DNA of 64,000 nucleotides, taken from NCBI GenBank assembly GCA_018296165.2, contig JACKQL020000071.1, positions 183,433 through 247,432 of the forward strand. Direction: 5' to 3'. A program made the position numbers and the translations under genes. Below, one piece after another: positions 20,226-31,454 of this stretch (positions are counted from its first letter, which is position 1; each line of letters begins with the position of its first letter). The notes beneath the pieces were generated by a model that was not told the origin of the DNA, did not search any database, and saw only the letters and a program-made list of their open reading frames with translations. Source of the stretch: Termitomyces sp. T153 (Eukaryota > Basidiomycota > Agaricomycetes > Agaricales > Lyophyllaceae).

Positions 20226-21600
20226 GACTTATTGCCGAACCTCGTGGCGTTCGGCGCAAAGTGGCTCGTAGAGTGCAATGGGAGGCTCAAAAACTGTTAC
20301 ATGCTCTTTAAGATCTCGTAACGCTACTTGAATGTCTCCGCGGCGTTTTTCAATATACATCTAAGGAAACATGGGTTTCTAGTTTGATTAGGCAACTTAG
20401 AACGAGAATAAGCTCGCACACGGCGACTCTGCGCCGGACCAAATCAACACTTACGCGCCTTCTTCAAAACCAACCCGCAGACATCGATAATTTGTGGCAT
20501 GGCACAACGGGAAAAATAATTTTGAGCCAGGGGTTTAGATACGGGTTTATTGGCCAATAGGACCACAGGTCAAACCTTGAACATAAATATGTATCCGGGG
20601 GTACGATAATCCTTGAAACCTGCCCCGTAATGTCGTGTAAATTTCAGATGGCAATCATTCCGCCGTAATCCATATTGGACAAAAGTAAGTAAATTCTTAT
20701 CGCGTCCCCGGCGACCAGAACTCAGAAAAAGGATTCAGGCATCCAATTTCTTGCGTAGGAAGACGCCACCGGCAGGAAGGCAGCCGTAAACCAAGTATTG
20801 AATCCTCAAGGGGACCGCGAACGCCGGTGTCTGGTGACCGGGGAACCTGAGTTTACCTTGGACAGTCACTGTGCCTACTCTGAATCGTTAAAACAGGGGG
20901 GGAGGGTCTCGCTTGAGGTACAGTGTCAGCGAAAGACCCTTGGGTATCATTGCCAAAGGGGAGAGCTTCGGCACTTGAACTGGAGCGCTATTGTGCAGGG
21001 TTTTTGGAATATGTTTGACGTCAGGAGTACCCACATCTAGGTATTCGACCAAAAAGGAGTTCAATGCTGAGAAAACTGGAGTGACGAAGGCAATAGACAT
21101 GCAGCTGCCCTGTTTTAATCTGAGGGCAACATAACGTATTTGATGAGGAACACGCACATAAGATTCAGAGATTTGGAAACGATCCGCGGCCTACAAGCTC
21201 AGTATCTAAAGAACATAGATGTATCATCTGGGTAAGGGTAATCAGAGCATTACGTATCATTGGAGTCAACAGGTATTGTTTGTCAGTAGAGTCGAGCTTG
21301 TAAAGTTGACGGGTTAGGCTTCAAGTGACAACAAGTATATCATATATAACTAGGTTCTCAACCGCAGGTCGCTGTCCGAGTAGATGTCTGTCTAGATTGC
21401 CGGTTCAAGCTTTGCTTTATTGGATTCTAAATTGCCTTGAAATCTGGGACTTTTGTGGACTGTGCGGAAAGTCACGAGTCGTAGAAAAGAGATCCCCAGC
21501 CAAGTACCGCCAAGAATTCTTGCTTAGTGGTTCTCATGTGTTAGAATAGAAGGACGAATTCCGACCACGCACGAGGATCCACGATCACGCTCATCAGAGA
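20226..21600 (-). CDS. Unrecognised probable multi-exon gene or gene remnant
   Basis: Several minus-strand open stretches look exon-like by composition. One is about 21190-20888, with DRFQISESYVRVPHQIRY then FVTPVFSALNSFLVEYLDVG and LSPLAMIPKGLSLTLYLKRD. Others are about 20880-20750 (VGTVTVQGKLRFPGHQTPAF) and about 20345-20230 (EKRRGDIQVALRDLKEHV). Stops separate them and I could not join them with confidence, so the gene may be decayed. No family is recognised. It lies between RPB5 and the terpene synthase on the same strand as both. Coordinates are rough limits only. Confidence 0.3.
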
Positions 21601-21865
21601 TCCCTGACAGGGGAAGACATGAGACTGAGTGATCGGTGGTCGTCCCCCAGGTCGATACAAATTCACCCTAACGGGTAGCCAGCAAAATTAGTCATGGAAT
21701 CTCGGAAGAACAAAAATCACGACCTCAGTGTGCGAATGGATCATAAAATAGAATACGATGTTAGTTGATACAGCTTGCGACTAGATGAGTAAGATCATAA
21801 CGAAACAGACATGCGACAAGAAAGGAGGGTAACAAGCAGTTCCAGAACCGAAGGCGAGTTACCAC

Positions 21866-22763
21866 CTAGAAGCAAATTCGATAGCTGGCGTATCGTCCAC
21901 TGGTCTCACTCGGCCTGGTGATCTTTACTACTTGTCCTCGTCGAAGGCCATAATATCGTGCAACGGGATCCGCTAATTGTATGCGCGGTAGTTGTGTCTC
22001 CTTGAGGCGGCTGGTGGGACGTAAGCCCCTGTCCATGGATATCCGCGATTCGCAACGCACTATTTTTCCAACAAAAGTTTCTTCTCTTCTGGCGTCAAAA
22101 CATCGTGCCGTGGTACTAGGGTATGGTGAACAATATTGACGAGGAGATCCGACTCAGAAAATTCCTCCAGTCTGAATTGTGAGGCCATTGCTACAATGAC
22201 CTGAAAAGAAAAGTTTCAATATTGAAAACAGCGGTAGTGACGGGAGAATCTTGCTTTTCGCGCGGAAGGTGTCATATTTCCTGGGAACACGATGATACCC
22301 CTTTGAATCTTCTTCTCTTCCAGAATTCCAAGCAGTCTGAGAGTTAATCGTCAATGAAGAAATAAAAGGTGAATGGATATTATGCACTTTCGCATTGTTT
22401 TCACGCCAACACTTCTTTCGTCTGAGAAGAAGACGAATATGTAATCTGACGGATTGTTTCGAGACGCCGTAAAAAAGTTCAACTTGGCGCGGCTGCGAGA
22501 ACGTACAATTTCAATCCAAGACACCAGCTGTAAATTGTGAGGTGGTATTTACTCAACAACTCCGCTCTCAGACGCGTATGTCGCTTTGAATGTGGGTAGA
22601 TCCAGGTGGATTTCGTCGTCGGACACAGCAAAGCCCTAATTCACTCCGAGGTGAACACTGGATTAACGATAACTTCCAAGACAACCCTTACCCTGTCCTT
22701 AACGAGTTCATGAATAGTCCTATTAACCTTCCATAGCTTTGCTGTTTCGTCGGCGTCGCCCAT
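21866..22763 (-). CDS. RPB5: RNA polymerase I/II/III shared subunit RPABC1 (Rpb5)
   Basis: Six exons (22763-22692, 22635-22553, 22492-22388, 22336-22255, 22200-22061, 22010-21866) give 208 residues, the normal Rpb5 length. The N-terminal jaw domain reads [19 protein letters not shown], then [28 protein letters not shown] and [15 protein letters not shown]. The C-terminal assembly domain has [36 protein letters not shown] and [16 protein letters not shown]. The subunit is part of all three nuclear RNA polymerases. The fourth intron (22254-22201) starts GCAAGA, a GC-AG intron, because only that site keeps SARKVIVAMA in frame. Its start codon is 85 bp from that of the divergent SWD2. Identification is very firm. 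Confidence 0.96.
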
Positions 22764-22848
22764 TACAATATAGTTCGTGGAGAAAAGTATTGAAACTCCG
22801 ATCATTTCTGAAATCCCTCCTTGTCACTGTTTGTTACCTTCTGGAAGC
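22764..22848. promoter_or_regulatory. 85-bp bidirectional promoter between RPB5 and SWD2
   Basis: Both start codons face outward from this interval. It must contain the 5' UTRs and at least part of the core promoters of both genes. A pyrimidine-rich run (aaatccctccttgtcactg, 22811-22829) is the only obvious feature; there is no TATA box. Confidence 0.6.
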
Positions 22849-24210
22849 ATGCCGCCCCTTCTTAACAACGCCCCGTCACCGACACTAGCCCTAACGAACA
22901 CAGCGATGGTATGACAGTGAGAGAAATCCCATACCGAAGCCTACTTAACCCAATGAATAGACTAGGCTGAAACCAGCAAAAATCTTCAAGAATGCAGTTG
23001 AGCCAGGACCGACACCATCACCTGGCCAGAGGCCCACGAATGTTGGACCACGACAGATAACTGGAATCGATTTCGATGATAGAGGAGATTATATCTTGAC
23101 AGCAGCAGAAGACGAGCAATTTCGAGTGTATAATTGTAAATCCGGCAAGCAAGTCCCTTTCTATGTGCATTCTTCACGCTCTGATCTCTCCGGATTGTGA
23201 AGGTATATGAAGTCTTTGTACTCTAAGAAGTACGGAGTGGATCTCCCAAGATTTACACACAGAAACACCGCAATTTTACATGCCTCTACGAAAGAAGATG
23301 ACACGATCAGGTACCATTCGTTGCACGATAACAAGTACTTGCAATACTTCAAAGGTCATACTGGGAAAGTCATCTCTTTGGAAATCTCACCTGTGGATGA
23401 TACCTTTATGTCGGGATCACTGGACAAGACAGTCCGCCTTTGGGATCTTCGTGCGCCAAATTGCAGAGGACAACTAACTCTTCCGTCATATCCCATCGTG
23501 GCTTACGATAATGCATCTTTAGTGTTTGCAGTTGCAGTCAATCACTACTCTCGTATTCTCCTTTATGACCCAAATAACTACGACAAAGCACCTTTTCTAA
23601 CGATCACACTTGAAGATCCTACTCTGTCTCAAATTAGTTATCCGCCGAGGCCTATCTATATGACATCTCTCTCTTTTTCCTCCAACTCAAAATTCTTACT
23701 TGTGGGTTGCTCGGGTAATGCGCACTATATCTTGGATGCGTTTGAAGGACACCTACTCGCAAAACTTGAGGGCCACGTCGGTCTGGAACGTAGGTTAATG
23801 TCCTCCCCTCCCAGTATCGAACCAGCGAAAGGGAGCAGTGGGGAGGAAGTCTGTTGGACACCCGACAGCAAATACGTTGTTGGTGGTAGTCTTGACGGAA
23901 AGGTCATAGTATGGGATGTACAAAACCTCGAGACAAAAACTGGAACGGTTGATCTCAAGGTTCCTCCGAAAAAAATACAACCTCTTGCGTCTTTGGATGG
24001 TCATCCTGGGCCATCAAGATGTGTGAAGTTTAATCCTCGTTTTGCAATGTTGTGTAGTGCAGGGTCTGAATTGGTGGGTCATATATTGAATTGCAAATAT
24101 ATATTTTGTTCTCAATGTCATTTATTATCAAGGCATTTTGGCTTCCCGATACATCTGGAGATCCTGAAGATATTGCTCGAGGACTGCTCAAAGGCTCCAA
24201 GCCCAGTTGA
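22849..24210 (+). CDS. SWD2: COMPASS/CPF subunit Swd2 (WDR82), WD40 protein
   Basis: Four exons (22849-22908, 22961-23148, 23203-24073, 24133-24210) give 398 residues. The start MPPLLNNAPS splices into LKPAKIFKNAVEPGP. WD repeats are visible as ITGIDFDDRGDYILTAAED, FKGHTGKVISLEISPVDDTF with SGSLDKTVRLWDLR, CWTPDSKYVVGGSLDGKVIV with WD, and LDGHPGPSRCVKFNPRF. LYSKKYGVDLPRFTH is the family signature. In yeast Swd2 works in the Set1 H3K4 methyltransferase complex and in the mRNA cleavage/polyadenylation factor; WDR82 is the animal counterpart. The second intron (23149-23202) appears to be GC-AG (GCAAGT). A GT donor four bases downstream (23153) with an AG at 23211-23212 would also stay in frame but gives a shorter, less family-like loop. 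It is divergent from RPB5. Confidence 0.94.
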
Positions 24211-25100
24211 CCTGTATGTATCAACCAATATTACGTTGATATAGACATGGCGATATCAACAATATATATGTGTATATCGTCTGTACAACGGTAAATGATT
24301 GGGAACCAGATACTACTATCCCACCGTAGTTCGCAGTACCCCTCGAGTCAAACGTTCAAACTTCGTCCAGAGAATAATATGAGTAGGGCATGCGAAACAG
24401 AATACATTGGATACAATAATCGAAGCCCTGTCGGCGTGATTGATGCTTCCTCCTAAACTTGTCACTGAGGTCTTGGGGTTCACCTGGAGTTTTGCAAGGT
24501 AAGCTCTTTTGTCCTATTAAGACGAATTTTGTTATTCACCTTGAGGTCTCGGGCCGCCTCTGTGTAGGATTTGTACTGTTACGATCCGGGCGAGAGGCAC
24601 CGCGAGCGCTGGCCACCGAGGCACAGAAATGGTTGGACCTGGTCAGGGCTCGGTCACAAAGAGACAAAAGGAAACAAAACATATATATATTTGATGCTAA
24701 CGTAGAGTGCCCTCAGTTGATTCTACGGAGACTGAGGATGAGCATATTACACCTACTACCATACAGACGAACACTTATGCATACCGTAGAAATACTTACT
24801 TCGTATCATCTAGGTATGAATACACAGAGTCGATTTTACAGAGACCGAGGAAATACTTACTTTGTATTATCTAGATTGGGATTTCACTTCCAACATGTAC
24901 TGCCCCTCAGTGACCCTGTATAGCCGCCTGGATACGCTCCTCATAGTTGCGCAAGCACTAGATGCGGCGGCGCCCCATGAGGGACAAACCGCGGTGAAGG
25001 TGAGTCACTATTATAAAGACGCGACTCCGACACGTCAAGGAAATTTCAGACTCCATGTTGCCGTCAAATCGGGAGGCGGGACCATCGTCCATGACGGGAG
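24211..25100. other. Intergenic region downstream of SWD2
   Basis: No gene is recognised. Two near-copies of 'gaaatacttact...tctag' lie about 60 bp apart (about 24789 and 24850), suggesting a small tandem duplication. CpG is common, so it is outside the decayed repeat zone. Confidence 0.4.
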
Positions 25101-27355
25101 ACAATGACAACAGTGTTCCTGTACTCGAATCAAGTTGGAAACAGGCAAGCAGTCATAAGTTTTGGATGCTCAACATGGTTATTTGCCGCAAAACTTTTTT
25201 TCGTCCAACTCAAGGGGTACTCCAAACCATAAGAATGTACCTTGCATCTGCTACGGGCATGGCTTTGCAGTGGGTAGGCAGAGTGCAGGATGCGGTGTTG
25301 CTTCTGATGCAGAGCTTCGGCTGTCGAGTGGACGGTGTCGAGGAGGTAGTGGGCTGGGTGCGGATGTTGGTTGGAGGTCGCTCGAATGGAGGCCTGGCTG
25401 TCACTACCCATGAGAGTCAGGCCGGTGAGGCGGTGGTCGATGTTTTGTAGGAGGTGAATCCCTAAGGTTGAACCGATGAGTTCAGCCTTGTAGACAGTGG
25501 TGAGAAATTGGTCTGAGATAGAATTTCAACGAAGTGACCTTGATTCCTGTCTCATATAGAACAGCGGCAGCTCCCACTCCCTTCTCAAAGCCTGACCCAT
25601 CACAGTAGACAGCGTATTTGGCTGCAGCATGTGCATTTGCAATCGCCTCCATCACAAGGTCCCTGTCTGAAAGGATGTGGGTGGAGAACGACGGGGTGTA
25701 ACTTGGTGGTCGTCGGACGGCCACGACCATTTCAATATTCAGCGGGTTAACGGTCAACCCAGTGCAATGGAAGAGGTTGTGCAGGGGGGAGCGGTGCTTG
25801 CAGACAAAATGGGCCACCGAACGGCAGACAATGCTATGTAGAGAGTGAGTAGATGGGAGCGATGAAAGGCAGACAGCTGCCCTGGTGAGGATTTTGGAGA
25901 AGGGTAAGTCGATCGGGAGAAGATTTGCGTGGACTTCTAGGATGTCAGCAGCAGTTGACAGTTTAACTCAGAGCTCCTGTGACAAGTTTAGTGGCCTAAT
26001 GTTGAGCAGAAGAGAGTTTACACGATATCGGAATTGGGCCGGTGCATTTGTGTGAAGTTGAGGACTTGTTTATTCCGGTGAACCAGAGGTCTGCTGCATA
26101 AGTGTAGGCCGGAACTGCAATTGTATTATAGAGTTATCAGACTTGTTGCGGGGGCATCCCTCCTGAGATTCTGGAGAGCCTGGAGATCTGATGGGTCCAC
26201 CGGATGGCGGTGGCTGAAACTTTCTGCACATGGGCTGACCACTTGAGGCAAGGGTCGAAGATAACTCCGAGGTACTTGTAGTTGTTGACTGTGTTGATCT
26301 TCTGTGTCGTCACGGTGCCGTTGGGATTGGTGCGTGTTAGCTCAAGATCTTGAGGGATCACATCATGGTTAGAGCGAGGAAAGTTCACGAGGGCTGATTT
26401 CATCAGTTTGAAGGGAGACTTGTGGGAAACAGACCAATCAAAGCCCCCTTGTTCCCTCTCCATCATCTCACAAATGATGTCATGTGTGGATCGAAGGTCT
26501 TTGGCAACAGCGAGGAACATGACATTGTCTATGAAGCCAATGGAGGACTCTGATTTTGAGGATGGTTATGCTGTTTCAAAAGTGGGGCATTAGAGAAAGC
26601 ATAGTAGAGCATGGAGAGAGGGCAGCCCTGTGTCATACCATTCTTGATGCTGAACCAATTGGAGGTGAAGTCATCAAACTTGAGTTGGGTGTGACGGTTG
26701 GAGAGCATTCATTTGGCTAGGGCAATGACACATGAGGGGACACTGCATGATCTCATGTTGTGAAGGAGTTGAGCACACATTATGTTTGGGAAAGCCACCT
26801 GGACATCCAGGAAGAGGGCTGTAGCGACGTAACCTTTGTGCCAGGCATCCTTGATCTTCTGGGTAACTAGGTGCATTGCATCAGTAGTGTTCCACCCTGG
26901 TTAACTGCCAAATTGCTCTTTCAGAAGCATGTTGAACTTCTTGGTGCAGTACAACAGATTGGAGGTGACTAGGGTGGACAGGAGTTTGCCAAGGGTGTTG
27001 AGGAGTCTGATGGGGTGGTAGGCTTTTGCCATGTTGTACACAGGTATGCCTGGCTTGTGAAGGACCAGAGTTGTTGAGACTAACCAGGAGCTGTGATACA
27101 TATATACTGAGGGTGAACATTGCATGGAAAATGGGTAAGAGGTGGTCAACAAGGATGTCAGCACAGCGCTTGATCACAATGTTCAGGATACCATCTGGTA
27201 TGGGCATCTTGAAGGGAGGGAGACAGCTTATTGCCATCAGGATGCAATTGTAGGTGTAGAGTGGTGGGTCTGGAAGAGGTTTGGGGTATGCTGTGAGGGG
27301 TGAACTCAGGGATGCTGGGGGAGCAGAAAAGAACAACAGAGCACTTGGATCAGAG
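25101..27355 (-). mobile_element. Tad1-like LINE fragment 1 (RT and RNase H)
   Basis: Read right to left on the minus strand: 27474-26881 contains the RT start (PDGILNIVIKRCADILVDHL, and in another frame KAYHPIRLLNTLGKLLSTLV). Next are 26520-26137 (RT/thumb: NNYKYLGVIFDPCLKWSAHV) and 25817-25482 (RNase H: KYAVYCDGSGFEKGVGAAAV). The last piece is 25411-25130 (MGSDSQASIRATSN, HYLLDTVHSTAEALH). The pieces are separated by stops and frame changes and there is no endonuclease at the 5' end, so it is truncated and dead. CpG is abundant at 25.1-26.5 kb but nearly absent beyond 26.8 kb. Confidence 0.8.
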
Positions 27356-28331
27356 TTCAAAGAAAGGGTGGACATATTGAGTGAAGTCCTGAATGAACCT
27401 CCAGTAGAAGTTAGCAAATCCCAGGAAGGCTTGGACTTCCTTCTTGTTCTTTGGCTTGGGCCATTCAACCACACCTGCCACCTTGACCAGGTCCACCTCA
27501 GCTATCTCATGCAAGATAATCAGGCATAGGTACTCAACCCTGGTCTGCTCAAACTTGCACTTCTCAGGCTTGAGATAAAGCTGGCATTGGCAAAGGTGCT
27601 CCAGAACAATATATGTGATGTCTTGGTGGAAATGAGGATATTGTTGAGGCAAATACAGACAACACCCTCTACAATCAGGTCATAGAAGATGTCATTCATC
27701 ATTGTCTAGAAGGTGGCAGGGGCTGTTAGTGAAGCCAAAAAACATTACCAGAGGTTCAAAGAGTCTACAATTGGTTTAAAATGCTATCTTTTATTCACCT
27801 CCTTTCTTGATGTGCACATTGTTGTAGCCTGAGCAGGCATCCAACTTAGTAAAGTAGTAGACACCTCAAAGGTTGTTGACAAGTTCAAAAATGAGTGGGA
27901 GGGGGTAGTGGTCCTTCACCATCATCACATTCAAGACTCAATAGCTCTGAACTAAATAGAAAAATCCACTCTTTTTCTTGATGAAGAAGACTTGGAGAAA
28001 CTATTGGAGACTTGGAAGGTCATATCTGGCCAGAGCTCAGGTTCTCCTGCAAGAATGCATCTAGCTCATTCTGCTCATGGGGTGCAAGTTGATAGACCTT
28101 GCAACTGGATGATTCTGTATCTAGTATAAGTTCTATTGCATGGTCCTATTGCTTGTGTTCTGAGAGCAAGTCAAATGAAGCCTTGGAGAAGACATCCTCA
28201 AAGTCCTGTAGTGTTACAGCAGAGGTTGCATGTGAGGGAAGGGACAGACTTGAACCTGGAGAGAAGTAATTGCTATTGACACTTACACATGCTGGAGGGT
28301 TTGTGTCTTTAGAATAGAATGAATAACACAT
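27356..28331 (-). pseudogene. Ty3/gypsy reverse transcriptase fragment
   Basis: Minus frames 28331-28146 (VTLQDFEDVFSKASFDLLSE, the linker before RT), 27702-27520 (MMNDIFYDLIVEGVVCICLN, where the YLDD site has become CLNN) and 27652-27350 (YLKPEKCKFEQTRVEYLCLI, EVQAFLGFANFYWRFIQDF) are in gypsy RT order. It ends abruptly where LINE 1 begins at about 27.35 kb. It may belong to the same element as the gag-like region at 33.3-35.9 kb, split by copia 2. Confidence 0.75.
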
Positions 28332-28390
28332 GGTAAGTAGTACATGTGCATACCTGGAGGATTTGTGTGTTTAGAATAGAATGAATAACA

Positions 28391-28489
28391 TGAACCCTCC
28401 TGGAATGAAAAAAAAACTATCAATGATCACATGAATGAGGCTGAGTGAGTGGGAATGGTGTGTTGCACTCTGGCATCAATACTTCAACA
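28391..28489 (-). repeat. 3' terminal repeat of copia 2
   Basis: It pairs with 33227-33323: 'gaatgaggctgagtgag' and 'ctctggcat' are shared. The purine-rich minus-strand run CAGGTGGGAG just inside it fits a polypurine tract. A ~80-bp near-duplication lies immediately outside (28300-28390). Confidence 0.7.
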
Positions 28490-28677
28490 CTCCCACCTGT
28501 TGGGGTACCACAGCATTACTGAAGTTCATCCCTAGAGAATTCCCTGACAATGCCCATTCTTCTACACAGTTTATCCACAATGTCACATGAGAGGGTCTTA
28601 GTGAGCAAGTCAGCCACCATGTCCTCTGAGGGTATGTATACTGGCTTGATCTTTCTGTTGACAACAGCTTGATGCAG

Positions 28678-30396
28678 TCAAAACCAGTGCCAATTGAGGT
28701 GCTTGAGATACTCCATGTGCTTGGGCTGCTTTGAGACAGAGATTGCAGATTGATTGTTGATGTTCATGACCAGTGGCAATGACTGTGGTGCACCAATGTC
28801 AGCAAGGAAATTTTGCAGCCAGCACAGCTCCCAACCCATCTTGCTTGCAGCAACAAACTCAGCTTCAGTTGTTGACAGAGTGATGATAGTTTGTAGCTTA
28901 GAGATCCAACTGACTGCACTGCCTGCAACCATGAGGATTGAGCTCATTGTAGACTGCCCATTATTGGGATTCCTGCCATGATCAGCATCCATAAATGCCA
29001 CAAATGGAGAGCCAGTAGCAGAGATGGCACTGGCTGAGTATTCAATCCTGTAGTTGAGGGTACCTCAGACATACCACATCAAGTGCTTGACTGCCTTCCA
29101 ATGTTTGGGTCCAGGGCATGAGTTGAAGTGGCACAGTATGCTCACAGCATGTGCAATGTCAGGCTGAGTGCACATGGCAAGGTAGAGAAGTGCCCCAGTT
29201 GTCTGGATATAGGGGATCAATTGCATCTCCTTAAGCTCCTCAGAAGACCCTGGGGAGTTGGCCTTGGAGAGATGCACACCTGGTTTGAGTGGTGTTGCTA
29301 CAGCTTTGCTGTCTAGCATGTTGAAATGCAAGAGAACTTCAATGGCATAAGCCTGCTGATCAATCCAAAGCTTGTGATTCTTTCTATCTTGAGTGACAAC
29401 AACACTAAGAAGACCAGTTGTGGGCCCTGAGTGCCTTAGCTTGAAGTACTTCTGCAGCTCCATGATGACCTTGAGTATAGCAGGGTGGGACTTTGGAGCT
29501 AGAGTCATGTCATTGACATGGACTGGCACAATGATCCAGACACCATCACAGAGGTAGATATAAATACAGGGGTCTGAGGTGATATGAACAAAGCCAAGCT
29601 TGAGAAGGACTTCATGCACCCTCTTGTTCCAGGGGTTAGTGCCTTGTTTTAAGTCATATATCTCTTTTTCCAGCTTAGCACAGGGCAGTCCATTGCCAGG
29701 TTTACACTGTATATCAGGTGGGACATCTTCCTGGAACCCATCTGGAAACCTCATGTATAGCTCCACATCAATGATACCATGCAAAAAGGCAGATGAAATG
29801 TTGACTGATTCTAGGTGCATGTATTCCAGGGTGGCAAGTGAAAGGACAGTGCGTATGGCTGCCCACTGGGCCATTGTCACAAATGTTTCATCAAAATCAA
29901 CACCAGAGTGCTGGCTGAAGCCCTGGGCTACAATGTGAGCCTTGAAGTGTTCCATGGCTCCATCTAGTAAGTGCTTAACTTTGAACACCCAGTGGGAACC
30001 AATGGCCCTGTGCCCCAGGGGTGAGTACACTGCACACCAAGTCCTGCTGCTCTTCAAAGCATTCATTTCCTCACACATCACCTGATACCACTTTGCTGCA
30101 TGCTTGCCAGCCATTGCCTCCCAATACAACTGAGGATTTGTGTCATGTACTTCAACTTTGCTTGCATATGCCATGTTGGCATACACCATGCTAAAACCTC
30201 CAAAATCAAGACCATGTTCAACAAACATGTGGCCAGCAAGAAGTAGAGCCTCATCTGAACTCATGTTCAGAGCCAGGTCTACCTCCTGCTCACCATGGTC
30301 ATCAGCATTGCCAATGTTGACATCCCAGAGGAGCTGCTCTGGGGGCACTTTGGGGTAGGGTGATGGTGGCAGTGGTGGGGGTGGTTTGTGCTCCAA
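28678..30396 (-). pseudogene. Copia 2 reverse transcriptase and RNase H
   Basis: The 443-residue minus frame 30396-29065 covers most of the copia RT: SHWVFKVKHLLDGAMEHFKA, GVDFDETFVTMAQWAAIRTV, SAFLHGIIDVELYMRFPDGF and LTPLKP-type linker. The catalytic YVDD is HVND here, so it cannot be active. RNase H follows at 29001-28678 (FMDADHGRNPNNGQSTMSS, STTEAEFVAASKMGWE). One frame break separates the two. It is unusually long for a decayed copy. Confidence 0.88.
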
Positions 30397-30525
30397 TGGT
30401 AACTCACAGTTCTCCTGATGACAAACAGCATCCTAGTAGCCTGCATTTGGACCTTGAGCAGACATCCACAAGCATTGACTGGGTTCACAAGAAGGGGGTA
30501 GCAGCCTCTGTTAGTAGGGCACAAG

Positions 30526-31299
30526 CTATGGAGCTGCTGAGGTGTTTGTTTCTGCTCCCACCAAACCATTGGCATCTCCCACCAGATCATCTTGATTGAT
30601 GGGAGTAAATGGCCTGCCATCATCAAATGGGGCAGTGTCTACTACTGGGACCACAACTGGCATCACAGAGGTGGGTGTGAGTGGCATGTCAAGATCATAT
30701 TCATACTTGTTGAGTTTTACAAAGTCAATTAGGGGGGGTGGGGGCAGCATCTGTGAGAGGGAAAGCCCAGGAAATTGTGTCTCATTGAAGATGACATCTC
30801 TTAAAATGACCACCTTTTTGGTACTTGATATGTAGATCTTCCAACCAACTTGGTTTTCCGAATACCCTATAAATGTCCCTGGAAGTGAGTGTCCCTCCAG
30901 TCCTTTCTATTTGTCCTTTCCAATCAACACATATGCAGCACAACCAAATACTCATAGGTGACCAATGTGGGGCTTTCTTTTTTTGAATGCTTCAAATAGT
31001 GTGGTATTTTGTGAGAGGGAGGATGTGGAGCAGCAGTTGTACACATGGCAGGATGTATTTAGAGCATGTGGCCAGAAACTCTGAGGGAGGTCAGCCTCAG
31101 CTAGCATTGAGGTGAGTGCCTCTTTGATAGTTCTATTCAAGCACTTGGCAACACTGTTCTGTTGAGGTGTTGCAGTGTTTGTGTACTCAACACATATACC
31201 TTTGGTCTTGCAAAAATCTAGGAAGGCATTCAAAATGTACTCACCTCCTTTGTCATGGTGTATACACTTCACCTTCAGCCCAGTCTCCAGTTTGCCCAT
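30526..31299 (-). pseudogene. Copia 2 integrase core
   Basis: Frame 31299-30952 reads KCIHHDKGGEYILNAFLDFC, then TATPQQNSVAKCLNRTIKEA and PQSFWPHALNTSCHVYNC. The usual catalytic Glu (AERLNRT in relatives) is Lys here. Frame 30813-30526 is the poorly conserved integrase-to-RT spacer. Confidence 0.82.
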
Positions 31300-31454
31300 G
31301 CTCTAAATGCCCTGAAGGCCTCAAATGTGTCACTTTTCTGGTACATATCATAGGCTTCCATCCACCTTGTGCTGTTGTCTACAAAGGTCACCCATTACTG
31401 TCAGTTGGACTGGTGTCTGCCAATTGGCATTGGTCCATAGACATCACTGAATAT

